Positions 1-12,600 of a stretch of 64,000 nucleotides of DNA are shown here, one piece after another. The notes beneath the pieces are model-generated. The model saw nothing but the letters and a program-made list of their open reading frames with translations, ran no database searches and was not told the origin of the DNA. Positions within the stretch are counted from its first letter, which is position 1; each line of letters opens with the position of its first letter. The position numbers were made by a program, and so were the translations under genes. The stretch comes from Oryzias latipes (taxonomy: Eukaryota; Chordata; Actinopteri; Beloniformes; Adrianichthyidae), in the NCBI RefSeq assembly GCF_002234675.1, contig NC_019865.2, forward strand, positions 33,662,112-33,726,111. The letters run 5' to 3'.

Positions 1-109
1 GCCCCTCCCCTTGTCTCTCGTGGCTCGCACCCCGCTCAGCACACACACACTGCAACACTACCCTTGTATTGATCAAGTGGTATAGGTTTATATGGGATTA
101 AGAAAGTAA

Positions 110-960
110 GCAGTGCTAGCAAATTGTGTTTCCATAAAATAATTGTTACATTAATCTAATTCAATGTCCCTGATTTCATTTTCACGTAGATGCAATCCTG
201 CAGGAATTAAAATAACATGGCAGCAGTTAAAAGTGAAAAAGAAATCGAGTCTTCTCAAAATCCTCGTACGAGGTAAATGTAATTCTCTATGAATTAATGC
301 AGCCTCCTCGTCTATTGGGTCATCCAAAAAAGTACAAGCCATTCTTGTCACTTAGACCGTCTCTGTGACGGACATGTGGGCAATGAAGGTTAAAGCGAAA
401 AATACCGCTTCGTCTTTAAAAAGGGGAGGGGACCAGCAGAAACTTCGAGTTTGGAGAATAAAACCTGCTCCCGACCAGGTTAGGTTCACAGCATAAGTAA
501 CCATGGACACTGACTCCGAGTATAAGTTACCTCTCTTTCAGAAACGGGTTTGACTTACTCTGCTTTCTCTGGTTTAACAAACCTCCCATTCTGAAACGGA
601 AAACCCAGGGTTTCCCTGATTTCAGGGTTAACGCACTCAGAGTTTACACTTAACCTCCTTTCTGAAACAGGCCCCAGGTTATGTTCAGAGTTGCTATGGC
701 AACTTGACATACCCTGAAACATACCTCCATTTCTGGAACCTAAAGCTGAGGTTATCAACTTACCGTGGGAGCTAGCATAACCTGCTTTCTGGAATACCCC
801 CCAGTTGAGGTAGAACTTTCTTTTAGGTGAGGTAGAACTGTCTTCCTCACCTGAGGACTTTTCTGCCCGTCTTGTTTTGTTGCTGCTCCCTCCAGTAACT
901 TCAGGACAAACTTTTACTTGAGAGTTAATGTCATCACGCAGAAAAACATTCATAACATCG
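110..960 (-). mobile_element. PIF-Harbinger-like transposon remnant
   Basis: Two minus-strand reading frames sit in the order usual for two-gene Harbinger elements. The one at 953-555 is rich in Lys/Arg/Ser/Glu and resembles the accessory Myb/SANT-like protein only in its first third. The one at 351-151 begins like the N-terminus of a HARBI1-type transposase (MACTFLDDPIDEEAALIHRE) and runs out after about 45 residues, so the catalytic domain is missing. Between them lie short motifs about mending to 'cctttctgaaacagg' spacing that recur in fish Harbinger-type repeats. I did not find convincing terminal inverted repeats or a TWA duplication, so the limits are approximate. This is inference from remembered family resemblance. 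Confidence 0.45.
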
Positions 961-1129
961 ATTGGTGAACAAAAACAGACAATTCCTCGTTAAATCTTTA
1001 GTTTTTATTGTTGTTGTTTGATGATGACGTCGCGTTTGTTTTCACAATGTTTTGAAAATCCAACTGCACCACGTGACTCGATAGGTATCCACTCAGGTTA
1101 CTCAAACATAGAACAACTTCTCACACTTG

Positions 1130-1320
1130 CGTGGATTTCCGCGCCGGACTTGAACGCAGCAAAGCTGCTCCTCGCGGGCAGAGCCTCGCGCCGTAGAGCG
1201 GTTCCGGTGCCGCGCGGCTGTCAGCTCTCGTACCGGGACATGAGCGACGCGGTGAAGCGGCGGAGGAGAGGACAGAAGGAGAGGAGGGACAGATGGAGTG
1301 AGTGATGCGGTCCATGTCCG
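1130..1320 (+). promoter_or_regulatory. CpG-rich promoter/first-exon region of dennd2d
   Basis: CpG density rises sharply over this stretch compared with the flanks, and it contains the putative first coding exon and its donor (A|GTGAGT at 1298). No clear TATA box is visible. An in-frame upstream ATG series at 1018-1026 would give a longer N-terminus, so the start codon and transcription start are not fixed by sequence alone. Confidence 0.45.
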
Positions 1321-4300
1321 GATCGGACGGTTCGGCCCGGTCTGGTTCGGAACTTTTGGGATTGGACTCGTGTTTCTGAGCCAAGACCTGAAGTCTGAGA
1401 GAAATGTTAAATATTCTGTCTGAGCTCTTCAATCTGTTTCCAGTTTTGATGTGCTCAAACCGCAGAGGAGTGCTCTTTTTCACAGTTGATTAATTAAATT
1501 AATCGGGTTCCGTGGTGGAGATCAGTGCTCTGATTTGGTTCTGGTTCGGTCCTTTAGTTGTGGAGGATCAGGCTCTGGATGAGGATCCATGGATTCCTTC
1601 CTGCTGCTCAGACTGAGTCGCTGTTCTCTGTCGGAACATGTCGAGGATCCTGAGGCGGTGCTGCTTCTGCCCACAGACGGAGCTGCACGGCGCTGGGAGA
1701 GCTGCAGGTCACAGCCCTGCGCCGCGCGCGCCTCTGTCAGAAAGCATTCATGTGAATGGAAACAAACGCTTTACACACATTAAGGGGATGGTTATGTCTG
1801 CTTTTTAATTTGCTGTAAAATGAGAGGAAAAAGAAAAGTATGATTAAAAATTGGGAGACGCTTTTGGCAAACTTTATTTAGAAAATCCTGCTGAAGGAGT
1901 TTTCTCTCAGACCTTAAATGTTTCCTGAAGTTATGTGAGGCTAAAAAAACCGACAAAAGAATAAAAGTTGCCACCAACAAATAATCCTCCATTTTCAGGT
2001 TGGAGCATAAAGACTAACTCAGTTTTTCATGTGACGGAGCATATTTCTAAAGCAAATTATGCTTCAAACTGCATTTCTGAGTATGTTTTAAATGAAATTG
2101 TTGTGAATCAGGAGCAGATGAAAAAATGCAGTAGGAAAAGCTTGTAGATGTCACGTAGAAAGTACAATGGTGGGCCACAAGCTCCCTGCTCTGCTCCATT
2201 CTGATCAGACCAACAGATCCATGGACGTCTTTGTTTTCCTGGTCTGAGCTGGAATCTGGATCAGAACTGGACGGATGGATAGCTACCATATTGCTCACCA
2301 ATTATTTTTTGCAGCTAATGTTAGCTTGGGTTGTGAGCGGCTGTAGGTTTGCGGGAGTGAGTGTCAACAAAGGGAGGACAGGAAAATGGGGCTGGCTTAC
2401 GCAGCACCAACAGTCCCATCCAGACTCAGAGGTGAATTTCTGATGAACTCCTGCCGCTCTACACAAACTTTTTTCTAAAAAAAACACACAGGTTTTTTGG
2501 TTTTGGTTAAACATAACATAATCATGATTAAGTGACCACTTTGACAATAGATCTAAAGATGATTTGAGTAGGTCTTTAAACACTCACAAACATGAGGGGG
2601 ACGTCTGGTTCAGGCCTGCCATTGTGGCAGTGCATGTTGCTATTTCTGCTGCTCCTGAAGTTCCCTGAAGGCAGCGCGAGTGTCAGGGCGTCCCTGCGTG
2701 CCAGCACTTGTCTGTGTTTGCTACCTTTGGTGTGGAACCTGACTCGCATGGTGCAGGTCGATGTGAATATAAGCAGTTTTTCCTGCTGTACCTGAACGTA
2801 GCACAGCGAGGACATTCCTTCCCTGGGGTTTCAGATAAACAGCTGATTTGTCTGCTTCTGGGGGGTGCAGCACACGCAGTGCCTCTGCTGGGATCGCTCC
2901 CTTCAGACAGGCGGCTCTGGGCTCCAGGCTGTGTTTGCCTGTTTGTGTTTGGAGCTGGTTTCACGCTGAGTCAGACGTTACTTCACCCTGACAGCTTATG
3001 AAAACAAGCCTCCGCTCAGGAATCTCATCCACACACGTCCTGCAGACCAACCTGAGCTCAGAGTTCAGGGCCAGCATTGTGTGGGCTGGACCTCAGAGTT
3101 TTGTTCTCCTCTGATGTTCCTGTGGTCACTGAAGATGGACCAAACCGGAGCTAAACCAAGGGAACTGAACCATGTCCCATCCCTGAGCAGAAATTCTGGT
3201 TAGTCCAGATCCATCAACAAAATAAGGGCTGCAAAGGTGTCAGAGGAGCCTAAAGTCCATTGGTTTTGCTGCTGTGGTCGGCTGGAAGACTTTTCCGGTG
3301 TACTCGTGTTCACAGCTCCTCTGCATCTTCAGATGTTCTCCAAATCCACCCCTTGATCAAAATGCGTGACTGTAAAACATCAGGATTCTCCACCTCTGAC
3401 GTTGCTGCACCCAGCACTGACTTTTGCTTTGATTGTTTGACCAATCGGGCTGCAGTGCTCTAATATGAGACAAGGCTGAGGTGCATCACCTTTAAAAACT
3501 GCAGACAGCCTTTCCAGCTGGGCGGAGACCTCCAACCCCTAGAGAGGGAGTTTGGGGTTTTGTTGATGAGGGAGGGAAGGGTGAAGCATGACACTGATTG
3601 ATTGGTCATTTATGTGATTGCTGCATTGATTTGTTGTAGTGAAGGAGTCAAAAGGAAAAGCTGTGTATATACTTATCACTCTACGCAGAGTTTCCTCCTC
3701 AGCGGGACTGGGGGGAGATGGGGGGAGGAGCTTGATCACCCAGGGGGAAGTTAGTGTAGAGCTGCAGCTCTGTGGAGGGAGGCCAGTTAAGGTGGCTCGG
3801 GCCTCCTGGATGCCTCTCTGGGGAAGTGTTGTGGACATGTCCCACTAGAGGAGTGGGGTCCCCTCAGAGGAACTGGAGGAAGGAGGGAATACTGACACCT
3901 GCTGAGGGGGGGCAGCTTTCATGCTCAGACGATTGGAAGCTGGACAGAGTAAAATTTGCCTGAGAGAACACTTGTGATCCAGCATGGATCCACGAGGACT
4001 GATGTCTGTGAGGAGAACCTTTAAAGGATCCACACACACCAGGAAATGATGTGTGTCAGCTTTCAACATAAAACTCCTGGATTTCATTTTAAACATCAGG
4101 TCACCACATCAGTAGAAAAATGACGTTTCTTTCTTCTTTGTCAGAATATTTGTAGAGTATCACAGTCTCACCGGCCTCTTTATTAGGTCCACCCTGCTAG
4201 TGCTGGGTTGGAGCCCCTTTAGCCTTCAGAGCAGAGATTCAACACGGTTCTGGAGACATTCCTCCCAGACTTTGGTCCACATTGACATGACAGCATCACA

Positions 4301-6623
4301 CAGTTGCTGCAGATTTGTTGGCTGCACATCCATGAAGCCAATCTCCCGTTCCACCACATCCCAAAGGTTCTCTATTGGGTAGAGATCTGGTGACTGTGGA
4401 GGCCGTTTGAGTCCAGAGAACTCATTGTCATGTTCTAGAAACCAGTCTGAGAGCTTTATCACATGGCGCCTCATCCTGCTGGAAGTAGCATCAGAAGATG
4501 GTCCACTGTGGTCATTAAGGGATGGATACGGTCAGCAACAATACTCAGGTAGACTGTGGCGTTGGAACCATGCTCAATTGGTATTTAGGGGTCCAAAGTG
4601 TGCAAAGAAAACATCCCCACACCATTTCACCATCACCACCAGCCTGAACTGTTGATACAAGGCAGGATGGATCCATGTTTTAATGTTGTTGAAGCCAAAT
4701 TCTGACCCAACCATCTGAATGTAGCAGCAGAAATGGAGACTCATCAGACCAGAAACAGTTTTTCCATCTTCTATGGTCCAGTGTTGGTGAGTCTGTGTGA
4801 ATTGTAGCCTATGTTTCCTGTTCTGAGCTGACAGCAGTGGTACCCGGTGTGGTCTTCTGCTGCTGTAGTCCATCTGCCTCCAGTTTAGACGTGTTGTGTG
4901 TTCAGAGATGCTCTTCTACAGACCTCTGTGGGAACCAGTGGTTCTTTGAGTTCCTGTTGTCTTTCTATCAGCTAGAACCAGTCTGGCTATTCTCCTCTGA
5001 CCTCTGGCATCAACAGAACAACGCCCACAGAACTACTGCTCACTGGATATATTCTCTTTTTCAGACCATTCTCTGTAAACTCTAGAGATGGTTGAAGGTG
5101 AAAATCCCAGTAGATCAGCAGTTTCTGAAATCCTCAGACCAGCCCGTCTGGCAACAACAACAACCATGCCACGTCCAGAGTCACTTCAATCACTTTTCTT
5201 CTTCATTCTGATGCTCAGTCTGAACTGCAGCAGACCGTCTGGACCATGTCTACATGCATAAATGCATGGAGTTGCTGCCATGTGATTGGATGATTAGAAA
5301 TTTGTATCAACGAGCTGGTTGACAGGTGTCTCTAAGAAAATGACAATGAGTGTATGTTCAGTTTTAAGACTTTTCACTGAATTAATAAAAAAGAACAATG
5401 TACGTGCTTATATAGTCCAGCTCTAAATAAACCAAGTGATAATAAGATTTCATGAAATAATCAAAATAATTTTATTACACTATAAATGCTTATTCTGCTG
5501 TGAGTCTCAGAACGTTTGAACCGTGTTTTCGGGATGGAATTAGACATGGGGTTTCTCAGGGTTAATCTTTGAGCCCCCCCACATTGTGACCCAAACCTGG
5601 CCCTTTCCACAAATCACCCTGATAGTTTTCTACATTTCCTTCCCCTGCCTAACCATGTAATGCCAGATTCTGCTTGAACAAACATATCTGATGGTTTCCT
5701 TCACAGATGACTACAGGATCCAGTTTATCAGCAGGACTTTGTCCTCCAATTGATGTGGCAGAAAGTTATATTATGAAAGTAGAGTTTAAGGATCCAAAGG
5801 AGATGAATCCTTAATATGAGACACACCCTTCTTGGGTTTAAAGAAACTGATGTAGACATCAGGACAGAGACTTAGCCTGAGGCCTGTCAAGCTGAGGCAG
5901 CATTCAGTTTGTGGAACTGAATGAGCTGTTGGCGGTTCTTTGTGCAGGAGCAAGTTCCTTGTTCTAGTTTTGTTCAGAGGAAGTGTGGGGATGTTCTGGT
6001 TAATGGTTTCTGTTTTGACAGGCTCCGATTCTGTTTTATTCAGGTGCCACCCCAGTGACAAATGAACACGATGATGGACCACAGGGGGCCTTCAAGAGGA
6101 TCAGCACCATGTGGTCCTCCTTCCGCAGAGGCATACGAGAACGGAGCAGTGAGTCTGATGTTACTCCTCTTGCTTTCTCTTTTTTGCTGCACAGGAAGTG
6201 GGAGTGTCCTCACTTCTTGGTGTGTCAATGTGGTTTTGTGTGCAGATTTGTGTACTGTTGAACTTCATCCCTAACAGAACCTGATCATGTGATATGGAAT
6301 GTGTTACTGGTGAGAGCGAGATAAACCTAAGAACTGACTGTTTGGAAAAAGTGGAACATAAAATAATTAACTTCTTTATCAGAAACAATGATTAGTTGCT
6401 GTGGAGCACCTTTGAAGGTAGACAGGCGCTGAACTGCAGGAGGCGTGGTGTGTTTGTGTGGGATCAGGTACAGGCAGCTGCGTGTCATTGGACTGTTTAC
6501 AAATCAAACTGTTATCAGAGCTAGAACTGCTGCCCTTTTTATCTGAGCCCTGCTGAATGAACTTTGATCCTCTTGTTTGTTTGAGCCACTCAAGCTTTTC
6601 TTCATCGAGCTCCTGTTACCTTG

Positions 6624-6655
<32 letters not shown>

Positions 6656-9600
6656 ACACCATTTTTCAGCGAAACAGGCGTCGCCACTTGGAGCCAGACG
6701 ACTGTGACTGGCCCGAGTCCGTCTGGTCCTTGAAACATGGTTTCACCAAGGCATCTGATTGGTCAGTTTATAATTTGAATACCTTGCGATCAAGAAAAAA
6801 ATATCATTAAAAAAGAGGATTATTAGGAACATTTTATAGAGCAAGAATGGTTCTTCTGACAATAGAACGACTGAGTAACAGCTGTTCATTTCTCTACAGA
6901 AGTCTTAGGGATTTTGGCTTCCTGGAACCAGCAGGTACTTCCTGTTTGGAACACCAGGGGGGAGGGGTCAGTTTGTCCAGTTCTTATTTACAGTCAATGT
7001 GTGAGGCTGAAGTGCAGTTGGAAGAAAATGTGAATTTCTCAGAGAATCACCAGCTCCCTCTCATTATGACAACACAGGTTCTGTTTTCCCATCAGCATCA
7101 AACGCAGCATGAAGTTGGTTAAACTCTGAATCAGCTTTAGACGTGTTGGCGTGAGCTGTGAGTCATGACACGGTTGTACCGCGTCTCTGGTGAACATGTG
7201 TCTTCATCAGCTATCATAAAGCATGGCGACGGCCACTTGGAAGGTGTGCCCTTGATGTTTATTCAGTATTGATGCCAGGTGGATCCTGAAGGCTTTTATT
7301 GCAGATGAGCTTCCTCACATCCATCCAGACCAGAAACCATGAATCTCTGTCTCTCTCCATTCCTCTGTAGAAGTCGAAGAGCCAGAGCCCACAGAGCCAG
7401 TAGGCCCGACCGCAGCGGACAGCACCTCCAAGCAGCAACGGTACGCCAGTGGACAGTACTTCTTTGAGTATTTGGTGGTGGTCAGCCTGAAGAAGACCAA
7501 AGACAGCAACAGCTATGAGCCTCAGATCACCTACCAATTCCCAAAGGTACGTTTCTCATGATGCATAAGGGGGTCAGATCTGTAAACCTGTACATGACGG
7601 ACAAACCCAGAGTCATGGCACCCATTGGATTTCTATGGGCTGATTTAAGGTGGTTTTCAGCTCAGTGGTCTTCACCATCTTGGTGGAATGTGACATCCTC
7701 AAAGGCCTTACGTTCCTTATAGATAGCTTATAAATAGTTGGGTTATCTCCATTTTAGGACAGCTTTAATCTCTACTAGAACATAAAATAAAGTTCATTAA
7801 AATTTCCCATAGTTCAGCTGTCTTACTTGTTTATTCTGACTGGAGGAGAGAGACATTGTTAAACCAGACTCAAAGTTTGGTTCTTTTAGAAGTGTGAAGA
7901 ACAGCCTCCGCTCCAACAGCCTGGCCCCTCCCCCTCAGTCTTGACTCCTCCTCCTTCTGATTGACATCGTTGATGGTTGGCAGCAAGAACTAACATTGCA
8001 AACTCTACTGCTGCTAACTATGATCGATTCCCTGGAGTATCTGAAGAGTCTGTTTCAGCTGTTGTCATCTGAGTGGAGGTGAGACGGACGCAGGAGAAGA
8101 GGGTCTGACGTCTGATCTGTCTCCTTCAGAGAGATGGGATGGTGAGGAAGCAGAAGGAGGAGGAGGAGAAGACGTTAAAAGCCATCACCCTCTTCTGTTT
8201 CCCAGAGGGCATCAGCTGGGCTCCTTTGACAGAATACCACAGGTACGGTGAAGTTCAATCCAAAACCATCGTCATCTGACCCTAAAGCTTTTCACACATT
8301 GTTACCAAGGTGTCTTGTTATGTTCTAGAAAACAGACATTAAAACAGAGAAATGTGCAATGAAAGCTTAATCTGGCATGAAAACCTGGAGCTGCATTTTG
8401 TTGTTATCAGTGAGACCTTCTCCTTTGTTCTGACGGAGATCGACGGCAGCAGAAGGAACGGCTACTGCAGGAGGCTGCTGGTCAGTGTCTGCTCTGCTGT
8501 TGTGCTGGACATGGATTGTGAAGTTTGTCTCACACCTTTCCATCTTCAGCCAGGAGGTAAAGGAGCTCGCGCCCCGGAGGCATACTGCATCATCAGCACA
8601 CTGGCCTGTTTTGGCCTCTTCTCAAAGGTAAGCGTTTCTCCTCTTCATTCCTGAATGCTCTCAATGAGGCGTTGGCCTGAGGTTGCACGTGCACGAGCCT
8701 GTTCTGAGCATTTTGTCCTATGTGCGTGCAGATTTTTGATGAGGTGGAGAAGCGAAGGCAGATCTCCATGGCCATGATCTACCCGTTCATGCAGAAACTG
8801 AGAGAGGCATCATTCCCAGCTCCAGGACACACGGTGGAGATCAAGAGCTTCATCCCAGAGTCAGGGACAGAGGTCAGAGTGCGCTCATGCACACACTCTC
8901 ACACACCAACACGTGCTCACTCGCACACCACTAGACACTTCTGTTTTGGTGAATTTCAGACTTTGTGGTTGAACAGACAGAGAAAAATTTTAGGGAAGCA
9001 GACATTTTGAATCTCCCCCACAGCATCACATGAAGGCAGATCCATCAGATTATCTCTGTTACACAGAAACCCATTACTAAAGATTGCAAATCTAAATCTT
9101 TAAAAACAACATTTATAAAATCTGAAATTATCTGATATAATCTGGATTAAAAAATCCATCATTATGTCCTTTACGTCTGCATGTTCTCTGTCTCTTCATC
9201 AGATTCCAGGCAGCATTCATGAGAAAGCTTGAGCTACATGTTCGTCATGCTGATCTTGTTTCTCAGTTTGAAGAGTTTGATCTCTGACCCCTAATCAGAA
9301 GGGATTAAAACCTGCAAACCTTCATGCTGATGTGCACAATTGACAAAAATGTGGAATCACTGCAAAGAAGGCTTCATTTTTAAGCAGGGTTCCCAAACAG
9401 AACTCTGCCTAGAGAAAAAGGTGCTTTTTGTTTGCGAGATACTGCTGAACTCAGATGTGAAGGGCTGCACCTGTAGACCCTCTGTGCCCGACCTCTGTTC
9501 ATTCATGAAACCTGACACTGACTACAAACACGCCTCCATCAGATCATCCGGCTGACCCGACCCTTGGACTCTTGGCTAGAGCACGTAGACTTCGCCACGC

Positions 9601-12600
9601 TCTTCAATTGCCTGACAGACGAGGAGGTGCTGTTGGTGTTTGCTGCTGCTGTGCTGGAGAGACGCATAGTTTTTATCGCCAATGAGCTTAGGTATGCCCC
9701 CACACTTAGAAGAGTCGGGTTCTATGCCAGAACAGCATGACGCGAGCTGATGCCTCTCTGTCTGCAGCATACTGTCTCAGGTCATCCATGCGGTGGCTGC
9801 GCTACTGTACCCCTTCACCTGGCAGCACACCTTCATCTCCATCGTTCCAGAAATCCTCATTGACGTGGTGATGGCGCCGACGCCCTACCTGCTGGGGGTA
9901 CAAAAGCACCTGTTGGACCTGGTCACCGACCAGAGCGACGTGAGTTCTGGTGACGAAATGCGCTGAAGTCTCTGAACAGAGAGCAGAAAAGAAAGATGCC
10001 ACTTATTAAAAATGCAAAGAGGAGTCACGTGATGAGGTGCCAGGAGGTGGCTGCATAGTAGATGAGCTCCGTACCCCGTCTTAATTTTTACACGTCAAAT
10101 TACGAAACTCTTCCCGTCTGCATAATTTAAACGCAGCTAAACTTGTTAAGATACAAGATTTTTTTTCCTCTCCCAGCCGAAACATCGCCATGAGTCAGAA
10201 AAAACGAAGTATACAAACGCGCCTCCCGACTGTTTCTACTGGCGAAGCTAGCTCTGCTAATCAACATGAAGGCCAGAGGACCGAAATAAGCGACCTGCTT
10301 ACAGAAATTACTAAAGTGGGAGCTACACTGAACGTGGTGGCAAGTGATGTTTCGCTTATTAAGTCTGACACGACAGAGTTAAAGAACGCCGTAAGTGCAA
10401 TCCAACTACGGCTAACTGGAGCCGAGAACCGCATTTCGGACATGGAGGACCAAGTTGCTAATGTGGCTAAAGACAAGAAGCTGCTAGCTAAGAAGCTTGA
10501 TCTACTTTGGGCTCGTGCGGATGATCAAGAAAACAGACATCGGCAGAAGAATATAAGATTGGTGGGACTGAAAGAAGGAATGGAAGGAAACGGCGCTCTA
10601 TGCGATTACATTAGGAAGTTAATCTCTGACGGCCTCGGGCTGGATGGAGTGGAATACGAGATTGAAAGCTGCTACAGAAGCCCGGGACCACGTCCAGGAC
10701 CTAACCAACCTCCACGCATCATACTGGTGAGATTTCTGCGATTTACAGCCCGGCAGAAAGTCCTCATGGCTGCCAAGAAGAAAAGAGGCATATTGTGGGA
10801 AAACTGTAAGCTGTCATTTTTTGAAGACCTGACCAAGGAGCGTGTGGCTCAGCGGAAGCAGTTTTCCCCAGTGATGAAGCTGTTGTGGCAACGCCAGGTG
10901 AAACACACACTGGCACATCCAGCAACCCTCAGATTTACATGGAAGCAGGAACGCATGAGCTTCACAGATGCGAAGGAAGCTGAAAACTTTGTTAAAGAAA
11001 ACATGGCCGTGGAGACGGAGTAATGCAAGAAGAGGGGAGAGAGGAAGATTTTCACATATGACGGGGAGGGGGGGCATCGAGGCGTGGCTACATCCAGAAG
11101 ACAGGTGGAGGACAGGTAGAGTCTTCAGAACCCACACGGACCAAAATAAAGTCTACACTTGGTTGGAGAGTTACTACACTGCCATGTTCTGTTTTAGTGC
11201 AGTGTTTAAGTTTTCGTTTTTATATTTTTGTTAATTATGGGAAATTTTCAAACAGTGAGGAAGTTGTTTATGTTGCATGTGTATTTGTTCTAAAATGTCA
11301 TTGGATTCTAGGTCACGTTAAACGAGAAGCTGATTCTGAAATTCTATAACAATGGGTAATATGGATATAAACCTGGTGTCTTGGAATATAAATGGCTGCA
11401 GCACACCGATTAAAAGGAAAAAAGTTCTCAGTTACCTCAAATCTCATGGTACTGATGTTGCATTTATCCAAGAAACGCATTTTGGAAAAGATAAGGAAGC
11501 CTTAAAAATGAGAAGAGACTGGGTTGGCAAAGTGTTTCACAACTCCGTGTCGAGTAAAAGCCGTGGTGTGATGACACTTATCAACAAAAAACTTAACTTT
11601 GTATTTCTAAAGCAGCTTCAGGATGATGATGGACGACTGCTATGCATTCAGGCCCTTATTAATGGAATTAAGGTTGTCTTGGTGAATGTATATGCCCCAA
11701 ATGGGGATGAACCTGACTTTATTTACAAGATTAGTAAGATGCTGAGTAATTTAGAAGGACATATATTGATAGGTGGGGACTTTAACCAGGTGCCTGATGA
11801 TTTTCTAGATAAAAGTACTAACAATGTTAAGTTCAACACCAGAAAAGGGTTAGCATTAAATTCCCTTAAGGAGGAAATTGGGTTGGTAGATATCTGGAGA
11901 CTTGTACACCCCTCGGAAAGGGAATATACATTCTACTCACATTCCCACAAATCTTATTCCCGAATTGATTATTTTCTTATCTCAAACTCTAGCACTGAAC
12001 TAGTTACTAATTGTGAAATAGGTGTTATTGCTCTCACTGATCATGCACCAGTGGAACTACACATTCAATTTCAAATGGGTAAAATTAAGCGTGGTAGATG
12101 GAGACTAAACTTGGGTATCCTGCGTGATGAACAGTTTGTAGCATCATTAAAAGAGGAAATCAAATGTTTTTTAGATATAAATATTGGGTCAACCGACAGA
12201 CTGGCCACGGTATGGGATGCTCTCAAGGCATTCATGAGAGGAAAATGTCTGGGCTATAGCTCTAAAAAAGCAAGAGAGAGCAGGGAGAAAATAAAAATAC
12301 TGGAAAATCAAATAAAGGAATGGGAAAAACAGCTAGCACAAAACTATAATGAAAGTACATTTAAAGAAATTTGTAAACTGAAATTTAACCTCCATGAAAC
12401 ATATAACAAAAAGGCGGAATATGCACTTTTTCGGCTTAGAACAAACTTCTATGAGAAGGGTGAAAAGACGGGAAAGCTACTTGCTAGACAACTCAAACAG
12501 CTGGACAATCAAAACGTCATCACAGCAATAAAAAAGAATGATAGACTGGTGACATCATCTGGTGAAATTAACACCGTCTTTGAACAGTTCTACCAAAAAC

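Noticed and set aside
1018..1305. Upstream in-frame ATG giving a 74-residue longer DENND2D N-terminus
   Set aside because: Not excluded, but the added residues resemble translated GC-rich leader and the DENND2D family has short N-termini; I preferred the ATG at 1240.
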